This document shows positions 56,870 through 64,000 of a stretch of DNA of 64,000 nucleotides, in pieces. The first letter of the stretch is position 1. Every line of letters begins with the position of its first letter. The translations under genes were made by a program, and so were the position numbers. Source of the stretch: Alkaliphilus sp. NP8 (lineage in GTDB: Bacteria > Bacillota > Clostridia > Peptostreptococcales > Natronincolaceae); the NCBI GenBank assembly GCA_015978205.1, contig JADWMM010000029.1, positions 1 through 64,000 on the forward strand, in the 5' to 3' direction. Below the pieces are notes generated by a model. That model ran no database searches. It was not told where the DNA came from and saw nothing but the letters and a program-made list of their open reading frames with translations.

Positions 56870-57961
56870 ATGGAGTATAAATTTTTAATTGATTTACAAC
56901 TTTTTACTGAAGAAAAAACAGAAGATGCAACTCCTAAGAAGAAAAAAGAAGCGAGAGAAAAAGGTAATGTAATGCAAAGTAAAGAAGTGAATTCTGCCTT
57001 TGTTCTTTTAGCAGTATTTATAATGATAAACTTCTTTGCATCATTTATAGGGATAAGATTTTTAAATATTACTAGGTACATATATCAAGAATATTTAACT
57101 CAAGATTTTATGTTTACTGTTAAAAATCTTCAACCACTTTTAATTAATGGAATAATTGTTTCTCTTATAGTTGTAGCACCAATTGCTATAACTAGTTTAA
57201 TTGTGGGAATAGGATCGAGCTATCTACAGATTGGTTTTTTGTTTACTGTTAAACCTTTAGCTATGGATATAAAAAAATTAAATCCAATCGAAGGATTTAA
57301 ACGTTTGTTTTCTTTAAGATCTGTAGTAGAACTTTTAAAATCCTTATTAAGGCTAATAGCTATAGGCTTTTTATCTTATATTTATATAAAAGAAAATATA
57401 TATACTATTTTTCAAGCTGTTGGAATGGATATGGATATGATATTGAAATTAACTTTAAAAATGTCAGTTAATATAGGGATTCGTGCAGGAGTAGTGCTTA
57501 TAGTTCTTGCTGTTTTAGATTATTTCTATCAAAGGTATGATTATAATAAAAAGCAAAAAATGTCTAAACAAGAAGTTAAAGAGGAGCATAAACAAACTGA
57601 AGGGAATCCTCAAATAAAATCTAAAATTAAAGAAAAACAACGACAAATGTCAATGCAAAGAATGATGCAAGATGTTCCTAAGGCAGATGTAATTATTACA
57701 AACCCTACTCATTTTGCTATTGGAATTAAATATGATCCAAAGGAGTTAGATGCTCCAAAAGTTATAGCTAAAGGACAAGACCTTATAGCTCAAAATATAA
57801 AAAAAGTTGCAAAAGAAAACCATGTTCCAATCGTTGAAAATAAACCATTGGCAAGAACTTTATACGATAGAGTAGAAGTGGGACAGTTTGTACCAGTAGA
57901 GCTTTATCAAGCTGTTGCAGAAGTATTAGCATATGTATATCGTATTAATAATAACATTTAG
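56870..57961 (+). CDS. flhB: Flagellar biosynthesis protein FlhB
   Basis: 363 residues. Four membrane helices then a cytosolic domain with the autocleavage site NPTH (ITNPTHFAIGIKYDP) near residue 280. FlhB switches export from rod/hook to filament substrates after FliK signals. The opening DLQLFTEEKTEDATPKKKKE is typical. ATG 56870 follows GAGGATG, four bases past fliR. Confidence 0.97.
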   Translation: MEYKFLIDLQLFTEEKTEDATPKKKKEAREKGNVMQSKEVNSAFVLLAVFIMINFFASFIGIRFLNITRYIYQEYLTQDFMFTVKNLQPLLINGIIVSLIVVAPIAITSLIVGIGSSYLQIGFLFTVKPLAMDIKKLNPIEGFKRLFSLRSVVELLKSLLRLIAIGFLSYIYIKENIYTIFQAVGMDMDMILKLTLKMSVNIGIRAGVVLIVLAVLDYFYQRYDYNKKQKMSKQEVKEEHKQTEGNPQIKSKIKEKQRQMSMQRMMQDVPKADVIITNPTHFAIGIKYDPKELDAPKVIAKGQDLIAQNIKKVAKENHVPIVENKPLARTLYDRVEVGQFVPVELYQAVAEVLAYVYRINNNI

Positions 57962-57975
57962 AGAGGAGGTATAAT

Positions 57976-60003
57976 ATGAAACATGGAGATATTATAGTAA
58001 CACTTGCGGTAATTGCTATTGTAGTAATTATTATTATACCAATTCCGTTAGGTCTTTTAGATATTTTATTAAGTTTGAATATATCTTTAGCTTTACTAAT
58101 TTTACTTAAGACTATGTATACAGAAGAAGCTCTAGAATTTTCAATTTTTCCTTCTATTTTATTAATAACGACTTTATTCAGGTTGGCTCTTAACATTACA
58201 ACTACTAGATATATACTTTCAGAAGGGAATGCTGGAGGGTTAATTGATACTTTTGGTAGTTTTGTTATGCAAGGTAATGCGATTATCGGATTTATAATAT
58301 TCTTGATAATTTTAGTTGTGCAATTCATGGTAATAACTAAAGGGTCGGAGAGAGTTTCTGAAGTTGCAGCTAGATTCGCTTTAGATGCTATGCCTGGAAA
58401 ACAAATGGCTATAGATGCAGATTTAAATGCAGGGCTTATAAACGAGCAGGAAGCCAAAGAAAGAAGAAATAAAATACAAGGTGAAGCTGATTTTTATGGT
58501 TCTATGGATGGTGCAAGTAAATTTGTTAAGGGAGATGCCATTGCTGGTATTATTATTACTATTATTAATATAATCGCAGGCTTTGCTATGGGTATGATGA
58601 CGGGTGAATTAGATTTTGTTTCTACTATTCAAAAGTATACGATTTTAACAGTAGGAGATGGATTAGTTAGTCAAGTCCCAGCTTTGTTAATTTCAACAGC
58701 AACTGGAATTATTGTAACTAGATCGGCTTCAGAAGGAAGCTTAGGTACTGATGTAATTAAACAACTTTTCAATAATTACAAAACAATGTTTATAATTTCA
58801 GGAGTGCTATTTATATTTGCTCTTGTAGGATTACCACGTGTTCCATTCACTTTATTGTCAATATTATTTTTAATTCTAGGTATGAACTTAAGAAAATATA
58901 TTGATAAAGCAGAAAAAGAAGTAATTCCAGATGAAATTACCGAAACTGCAGAGGAAAAAAGAAAGCCTGAAAACGTTATACCTTTACTTAATGTAGATCC
59001 TATTGAATTAGAATTCGGATATGGAATTATACCTTTAGCAGATGCAAGTCAAGGTGGAGATTTATTTGATAGATTAGTTATGATTAGAAGACAATGTGCA
59101 TTAGAGATGGGTATAATAGTTCCAATGTTTAGACTTAGAGATAATATTCAATTAGAACCAAATCATTACATAATAAAAATTAAAGGTGTAGAAATTACAT
59201 CCGGTGAGATAATGTTTGATCATTATTTAGCTATGAATCCTGGAACTGCTGAAGGTGAACTAGAAGGTATTGACACAGTTGAACCAGCTTTTGGATTGCC
59301 AGCTAAGTGGATAAATGATGAAGAACGTGAAAAAGCTGAAGTACTAGGATATACAGTAGTAGATCCACCGTCAATTATAGCAACTCATTTAACTGAAGTA
59401 GTTAAAAAACATGCTCATGAGTTATTAGGAAGACAAGATGTAAAGAAATTAATTGACAATGTTAAAGAAAATCAACCAGCATTAGTGGAAGAATTAATTC
59501 CAAATAAAATGAATTTAGGAGAAATACAAAAGATTTTATATAATTTACTGAAAGAAGGAGTTTCAATAAGAGATATGGTTACAATACTTGAAACATTAGC
59601 AGATTATTCAGATATGACTAGAGATACAGATATGCTTACGGAATATGCAAGACAAGCTTTAAGTAGAGCAATTACTAAGCAATTTATATCAAGTCAACCT
59701 GCTAAAGTAATAACTATAGATCAACAATTAGAGCAAAAAATTATGGAATCTATTCAGCAAACTGATAGAGGATCATATGTTTCAATGGAACCAGATCTTA
59801 TTCAACTAATTTTAAATAATCTATCTCATCAATTGCAAAAACTAATTAATTTAGGGGAACAACCTATTGTCATTACTGCTCCAATTGTTAGGTTATATTT
59901 AAAAAGGTTAACAGAGCAGCTTACTTCTGAATTAATAGTTTTATCATATAATGAAGTTGATCCATCTGTAGAAATAGAATCTGTTGGGATGGTGAGAATA
60001 TAG
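57976..60003 (+). CDS. flhA: Flagellar biosynthesis protein FlhA
   Basis: 675 residues. About eight N-terminal membrane helices with SIFPSILLITTLFRLALNI and the FHIPEP region VAARFALDAMPGKQMAIDAD, then a large cytosolic domain (from about 325) that docks substrate-chaperone pairs. AGAGGAGG precedes ATG 57976. The stop directly abuts flhF. Confidence 0.97.
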   Translation: MKHGDIIVTLAVIAIVVIIIIPIPLGLLDILLSLNISLALLILLKTMYTEEALEFSIFPSILLITTLFRLALNITTTRYILSEGNAGGLIDTFGSFVMQGNAIIGFIIFLIILVVQFMVITKGSERVSEVAARFALDAMPGKQMAIDADLNAGLINEQEAKERRNKIQGEADFYGSMDGASKFVKGDAIAGIIITIINIIAGFAMGMMTGELDFVSTIQKYTILTVGDGLVSQVPALLISTATGIIVTRSASEGSLGTDVIKQLFNNYKTMFIISGVLFIFALVGLPRVPFTLLSILFLILGMNLRKYIDKAEKEVIPDEITETAEEKRKPENVIPLLNVDPIELEFGYGIIPLADASQGGDLFDRLVMIRRQCALEMGIIVPMFRLRDNIQLEPNHYIIKIKGVEITSGEIMFDHYLAMNPGTAEGELEGIDTVEPAFGLPAKWINDEEREKAEVLGYTVVDPPSIIATHLTEVVKKHAHELLGRQDVKKLIDNVKENQPALVEELIPNKMNLGEIQKILYNLLKEGVSIRDMVTILETLADYSDMTRDTDMLTEYARQALSRAITKQFISSQPAKVITIDQQLEQKIMESIQQTDRGSYVSMEPDLIQLILNNLSHQLQKLINLGEQPIVITAPIVRLYLKRLTEQLTSELIVLSYNEVDPSVEIESVGMVRI

Positions 60004-61140
60004 ATGAAAGTTAAAAAATTTTATGGTGCTAATAATCATGAAGTTATGTCTAAAGTAAAGAGAGAATTAGGGTTAAATGCAGTGATTTTACATCAACGTA
60101 AAATTAAGCCTAAAGGAATGTTTGGTTTTATGAAAAAATCAATGATTGAAGTTGTAGCTGCAATAGAAGAAGTTGAAAAAAATGTTGAAAAACCTAATGT
60201 TAGAGATAAAAGCATTAATATGGCTAAAATACAAGAATACAAGTTAAGAGAAAAAACCGAATTAAAATCTAAAGATACAGAGTTAAAAAAAGAAATTGAT
60301 GATATCAAATTTATGTTAGGTAATGTGACTAATCAAATTCAAAATATTAATTTACCTACTAAAGATACAGATATGGACAATAAAAAAGACAGCTATATAT
60401 ATAATATTTTACTTAAAAATGAAGTAGATGAGGAACTAATATCAGAGATTTTAAGTAATAATGAATCTTTATATAGTAAAGATATAGAGGAAATTAAAGG
60501 TTTTTTAACTAAAGCCATTCCAGATTCAATTGACAATAAAAATATAAATTCTTCTTCCAAAATTATGTTTTTTGTAGGACCTACTGGAGTAGGTAAAACA
60601 ACAACGATTGCTAAAATAGCTGCAAAGTATAGTCTTGAAAAAGGATTAGATGTAGGCTTAATAAGTTCAGATACATATAGAATAGCTGCTGTTGAACAAC
60701 TAAAAGTGTACAGTGATATTTTGAATATTCCTCTGGAAGTTATTTATTCTCCTAAGGAAATTCATAATGCTCTAGACAATCTTAATAATAAAGATGTAAT
60801 TATGATAGACACTGCGGGTAGAAGTCATAAGAATAATAAACATGTAGAAGAATTGAATTCATTATTAAATGAAGTGGGAGAAAAAAGTGTGTACTTAGTA
60901 GTTAGCTCTACTACAAAATTCAGTGATCTAAAAGATATTTTAAGTGTATATAGTTTTATAGATAATTATAAAATAATATTTACTAAAGTAGATGAAGTGA
61001 GCACTTATGGCCCTATATTAAATATTGCTATTAAATACCCAGAATATATTTCTTATATTACCAATGGTCAAAGTGTACCTGATGATATAGAGGTATTAAC
61101 TTCAAATATAATATTAGATATGTTATTAAAGGAGATTTAG
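60004..61140 (+). CDS. flhF: Flagellar assembly GTPase FlhF
   Basis: 378 residues. SRP-type GTPase that sets flagellar position and number. A short B domain (GLNAVILHQRKIKPKGMFGF) and linker precede the NG domain: GPTGVGKTTTIAK near residue 193, SSDTYRIAAVEQL and DTAGRSH. The GTPase is completed by FTKVDEVSTYG. ATG 60004 follows the flhA stop with no gap. Confidence 0.96.
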   Translation: MKVKKFYGANNHEVMSKVKRELGLNAVILHQRKIKPKGMFGFMKKSMIEVVAAIEEVEKNVEKPNVRDKSINMAKIQEYKLREKTELKSKDTELKKEIDDIKFMLGNVTNQIQNINLPTKDTDMDNKKDSYIYNILLKNEVDEELISEILSNNESLYSKDIEEIKGFLTKAIPDSIDNKNINSSSKIMFFVGPTGVGKTTTIAKIAAKYSLEKGLDVGLISSDTYRIAAVEQLKVYSDILNIPLEVIYSPKEIHNALDNLNNKDVIMIDTAGRSHKNNKHVEELNSLLNEVGEKSVYLVVSSTTKFSDLKDILSVYSFIDNYKIIFTKVDEVSTYGPILNIAIKYPEYISYITNGQSVPDDIEVLTSNIILDMLLKEI

Positions 61141-61144
61141 TATT

Positions 61145-62035
61145 ATGGATCAAGCTTCTAAACTACGAGAATTAATTAATAATAGAAAATCAATTTTAAA
61201 GGAAATTAGCTCTGATGATGATAATAATACTAAAACTGCTAGGGTTATATGTGTTACTAGTGGAAAAGGCGGGGTTGGTAAAACAAACTTTACTATTAAT
61301 TTAGGAGTAGAACTTTCTAAGTTAGACAATCGGGTAACTATAATAGATGCAGATTTAGGGCTTGCAAATATTGATGTATTATTAGGTACAGTACCTAAAT
61401 ATACTTTATATGATGTTATCCATAAAGACAAATCAATTGATGAAGTTATTATGAATGGACCTAATAATATGAAAGTTATATCTGGGGGTTCTGGGGTTCT
61501 GGAACTAGTGGATATGGATTCTGAATATATAAAACAGTTAATTGAAAAACTCAATGATATAAATAAGTATACTGATATTATTTTAATTGATACTGGAGCA
61601 GGTCTATCTAATTCAATTTTATCTTTTGTACTCTCGGCAGAAGAGGTTATACTGGTAACTACCCCTGAACCTACTTCTATAACTGATGCATATGCTATGA
61701 TAAAGACAATTAACTTTAAAAGCAAAGATAAAAAGATAAAAGTTATAATTAATAGAGTAGAAAGTACAAAAGAAGGACATATAGCTTTTGAAAAATTAAA
61801 CAATGCTTCAAATCGCTTTTTATCTATGAATTTAGAAAAACTAGGGTATGTTTTCGATGATAGTAATGTTGTTAAATCTGTAAAAAAACAACAACCATTT
61901 ACTATTGAATACCCTAATAGTATTGCCAGCAAAAACATTAAACAAATGGCTTTGAAAATATTAAATGATAACGATTTTACTATTTCCAGTGCATCAGATG
62001 GATTTTTTAATAGATTAGTACGTTTCTTTAGATAG
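61145..62035 (+). CDS. flhG: MinD/ParA-like ATPase FlhG (YlxH)
   Basis: 296 residues. Deviant Walker A GKGGVGKTNFTINLG near residue 41, then DADLGLANIDVLLG and IDTGAGLS. The N-terminal MDQASKLRELINNRK is the FlhF-activating helix, including the conserved Gln. FlhG stimulates FlhF GTPase and limits flagellar number. The C-terminal amphipathic FFNRLVRFFR probably binds membrane. Confidence 0.96.
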   Translation: MDQASKLRELINNRKSILKEISSDDDNNTKTARVICVTSGKGGVGKTNFTINLGVELSKLDNRVTIIDADLGLANIDVLLGTVPKYTLYDVIHKDKSIDEVIMNGPNNMKVISGGSGVLELVDMDSEYIKQLIEKLNDINKYTDIILIDTGAGLSNSILSFVLSAEEVILVTTPEPTSITDAYAMIKTINFKSKDKKIKVIINRVESTKEGHIAFEKLNNASNRFLSMNLEKLGYVFDDSNVVKSVKKQQPFTIEYPNSIASKNIKQMALKILNDNDFTISSASDGFFNRLVRFFR

Positions 62036-62045
62036 GAGGGTTAAT

Positions 62046-62702
62046 ATGGAAGTATTCTCTAAAATAGAAATTGGTGATAAGTTGAGTATAGAGATTAATT
62101 ATGACGATTTAGAATCAAAAGAAAATAATATGCTTAATACACAACTTGTTGATAAAAGTGATAAATGTCTATATATATCGCCTCCAATTTACAGTGGAAA
62201 AAAGTATTTCCTTAGAAAACGACAAAAAATCACTATATTTTTTTATCGTAAAAGAGGAATATATGAATTTAATGCCGAAGTAATTAAACAGGTAAGTGAG
62301 AATCTACAAACTTTTGAAATTAAACCAATAGGAAAACTAAACAAAATTCAAAGAAGAGATCATTACAGACTACCTATTACTCTTAATGCTGTGCTAAAAT
62401 CAAATAAAAAGAACAATATGATTGAAACAAAATGCATTACTGTCGATTTAAGTGCAGGTGGAATTAAACTAGTCTGTAAAGAAGAAGTTGAAAGATCAGA
62501 AAAAGTTATTGTAGATATAGATCTAGATAATTCTAAAATAACAAGCGTGGAAGGTCAGGTAGTTCGTTCAGTTAAAAATCCTGAAACTAATAAATATGAA
62601 TTAGGAATTAAATTTTCAGAAATCAGTGAAAATGATAGAGATAAAATTTTCGCTTTTATATTTGAAAAGCAAAGGTTACTGCGTAAAAAAGGATTGATGT
62701 AA
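62046..62702 (+). CDS. PilZ-domain c-di-GMP-binding flagellar brake-like protein
   Basis: 218 residues. An N-terminal YcgR-like barrel precedes a PilZ domain with RRDHYRLPI and DLSAGGIKLVC, the RxxxR and D/NxSxxG c-di-GMP ligands. YcgR/FlgZ proteins bind c-di-GMP and slow the motor. In Bacillus flhG is followed by cheB, so this gene is an insertion relative to that order. GGAGGG precedes ATG 62046; cheB starts one base after its stop. Confidence 0.88.
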   Translation: MEVFSKIEIGDKLSIEINYDDLESKENNMLNTQLVDKSDKCLYISPPIYSGKKYFLRKRQKITIFFYRKRGIYEFNAEVIKQVSENLQTFEIKPIGKLNKIQRRDHYRLPITLNAVLKSNKKNNMIETKCITVDLSAGGIKLVCKEEVERSEKVIVDIDLDNSKITSVEGQVVRSVKNPETNKYELGIKFSEISENDRDKIFAFIFEKQRLLRKKGLM

Positions 62703-62703
62703 A

Positions 62704-63792
62704 ATGAACTCAAATAATAATATTAAAGTACTTATTGTAGATGACTCTGCTTTTATGAGGAAAATTTTAACTGATATGCTAAATAGTAATGAAAGAATAA
62801 CAGTTACTGGTACAGCTAAAAATGGATTAGAAGCTATAAAACTTGTAAAACTTTTAAAACCAGACGTAGTAACTATGGATGTAGAAATGCCTACATTAAA
62901 TGGGATAGAAGCATTAGCAGAAATTATGAAGTCTACTCCAATACCAGTAATAATGCTAAGTAGTTTAACAGGAGATGGTGCAGAATCAACTCTAAAGTGT
63001 TTGGATATAGGAGCTGTTGACTTTATTCAAAAACCATCTAGTATTTTTAAAATTAATGTAGATGATTTGAAAAATGAATTAATTAATAAAATTAATATTG
63101 CAGTTAGTGTAAATTCTACTTTTAAAACCAAAAACACCAAACTGGAAATTAACAGGAAAAAAGATGTTGTAAAAAAAACATACAATAATGTAGTTAAAAA
63201 CAATAACAACGATACACATTACTATGTTTTGATAGGTACATCTACTGGAGGACCTAAAGCTCTGCAACAAGTTATTCCTTTAATACCAAATGATATTAAA
63301 ACTAGCATTTTAATTGTTCAGCACATGCCTGCAGGTTTTACCAAATCTTTAGCTACAAGACTAAATAAAATATCAGACATAACGGTAAAGGAAGCAGAAC
63401 ATTCTGAGAGAATACTTCCAGGATATGCTTATATAGCCCCAGGAAATTATCACCTAGGTGTTAAAAAAATGGCTAATAATCAATTCTGTATCAATTTATC
63501 TCAAGACGAACTAGTTTCAGGTCATAGACCTTCAGTAACTAAACTATTTAAATCTATTGCTGATAATATAGACAAAAACATAATAGCTGTAGTTATGACA
63601 GGTATGGGAGCAGATGGTTCAGACGGTGTAAAGGAATTAAAAAACAATACAAATTGTTACATTATTGCTCAAGATGAAAAAACTAGTGTAGTTCATGGAA
63701 TGCCTAAAAGTGCTATAAATACAGGTACAGTGGATGACATTGTTCCATTAGATGAAATTACAAACTATATATTAAAAAAGTTAGGAGTGTAA
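62704..63792 (+). CDS. cheB: Chemotaxis protein-glutamate methylesterase CheB
   Basis: 362 residues. Receiver domain with Asp13-Asp14 and phosphorylation site Asp59 (TMDVEMPTLNG), a Lys/Asn linker (about 140-172), and a methylesterase domain with catalytic Ser in GTSTGGPKAL, His in VQHMPAGFT and Asp in TGMGADGSDG. CheB removes methyl groups from chemoreceptors for adaptation. Confidence 0.96.
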   Translation: MNSNNNIKVLIVDDSAFMRKILTDMLNSNERITVTGTAKNGLEAIKLVKLLKPDVVTMDVEMPTLNGIEALAEIMKSTPIPVIMLSSLTGDGAESTLKCLDIGAVDFIQKPSSIFKINVDDLKNELINKINIAVSVNSTFKTKNTKLEINRKKDVVKKTYNNVVKNNNNDTHYYVLIGTSTGGPKALQQVIPLIPNDIKTSILIVQHMPAGFTKSLATRLNKISDITVKEAEHSERILPGYAYIAPGNYHLGVKKMANNQFCINLSQDELVSGHRPSVTKLFKSIADNIDKNIIAVVMTGMGADGSDGVKELKNNTNCYIIAQDEKTSVVHGMPKSAINTGTVDDIVPLDEITNYILKKLGV

Positions 63793-63796
63793 TTCA

Positions 63797-64000
63797 ATGG
63801 ATATGAATCAGTATATAGAAATATTTATCGAAGAATCAAAAGAACATTTGCAAAATATGAACTCTAAATTATTATATTTAGAGGACAACCCAGATGACAT
63901 AAGTACTTTAAATGAAATTTTTAGAGTGGCTCATACTTTAAAAGGTATGTCTGCGACTATGGGCTTTAATAACACTTCACATTTAACTCATGAAATGGAA
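63797..64000 (+). CDS. cheA: Chemotaxis histidine kinase CheA, N-terminal fragment
   Basis: The first 68 codons, cut by the window edge. This is the Hpt (P1) domain with phosphorylated His46 in RVAHTLKGMSATMGF. The opening MNQYIEIFIEESKEHLQ is typical. AGGAGTG precedes ATG 63797. The full protein of about 670-700 residues should continue to the right. Confidence 0.96.
   Translation, partial: MDMNQYIEIFIEESKEHLQNMNSKLLYLEDNPDDISTLNEIFRVAHTLKGMSATMGFNNTSHLTHEME

Noticed and set aside
61150-61938. Long minus-strand open frame (262 codons) within flhG
   Set aside because: It is an antisense shadow of flhG, with composition set by the real gene and no ribosome-binding site or family resemblance.
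1-64000. Mobile element, CRISPR, toxin-antitoxin, phage or defence system
   Set aside because: All gene-sized frames are accounted for by conserved housekeeping or flagellar genes in expected order. I see no repeats of array type, transposase, integrase, tRNA-linked insertion or composition shift apart from the adapter.

Overview
The window is one stretch of the core chromosome of a low-G+C, A+T-rich, endospore-forming and flagellated Firmicute of the class Clostridia. Gene content and order fit the Tissierellales/Peptostreptococcales part of the class, but I cannot name a genus from sequence alone. The indicators are consensus Gram-positive ribosome-binding sites, frequent TTG and GTG starts, FabK as the only enoyl reductase seen, a FapR-controlled fatty acid operon, CodY, the sporulation gene ylbJ, and a single fla/che locus ordered as in Bacillus. 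The first 35 bases are not genomic: positions 3-35 match an Illumina Nextera adapter with two mismatches. Biological sequence therefore starts near 36, inside thiN.

Layout. 36-3137: end of thiN, a small membrane protein, rpmB on the minus strand, then yloU and fakA. 3151-6859: recG, rsmD, coaD and a coiled-coil gene. 6864-9570: ylbJ and tmcAL on the minus strand. 9686-10967: ackA. 11048-11839: yceD-rpmF. 11930-18927: fapR-plsX-fabH-fabK-fabD-fabG-acpP-fabF, the complete type II fatty acid elongation set with its own malonyl-CoA-sensing repressor. 18938-25765: rnc, a radical SAM gene, smc and ftsY. 25771-29970: ylxM-ffh-rpsP-khpA-rimM-trmD-rplS (signal recognition particle and ribosome biogenesis). 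30016-36847: rbgA, rnhB, yraN, a comM-type ATPase, dprA and topA. 36871-37980: codY.

38105 to the right edge is one long motility and chemotaxis operon. It runs flgB-flgC-fliE-fliF-fliG-fliH-fliI-fliJ-ylxF-fliK-flgD, a small flagellar operon protein, flgE-swrD-motA-motB-fliL-fliM-fliY-cheY-fliO-fliP-fliQ-fliR-flhB-flhA-flhF-flhG, a PilZ gene, cheB and the start of cheA. Together these encode the rod and hook, MS- and C-rings, export ATPase and export gate, stator, assembly GTPases and the core chemotaxis phosphorelay. Most genes abut or overlap, so translational coupling is likely.

I found no mobile element, CRISPR array, tRNA, rRNA, defence island or unknown multi-gene system. The points that merit attention are small: the adapter artefact, a four-fold internal repeat in the YlxF/MotE-like protein, a hairpin covering the swrD ribosome-binding site just ahead of motAB, a FapR operator, hairpins at acpP-fabF and before flgE, candidate CodY boxes, and a terminator palindrome that encodes the same C-terminal residues for two convergent genes.
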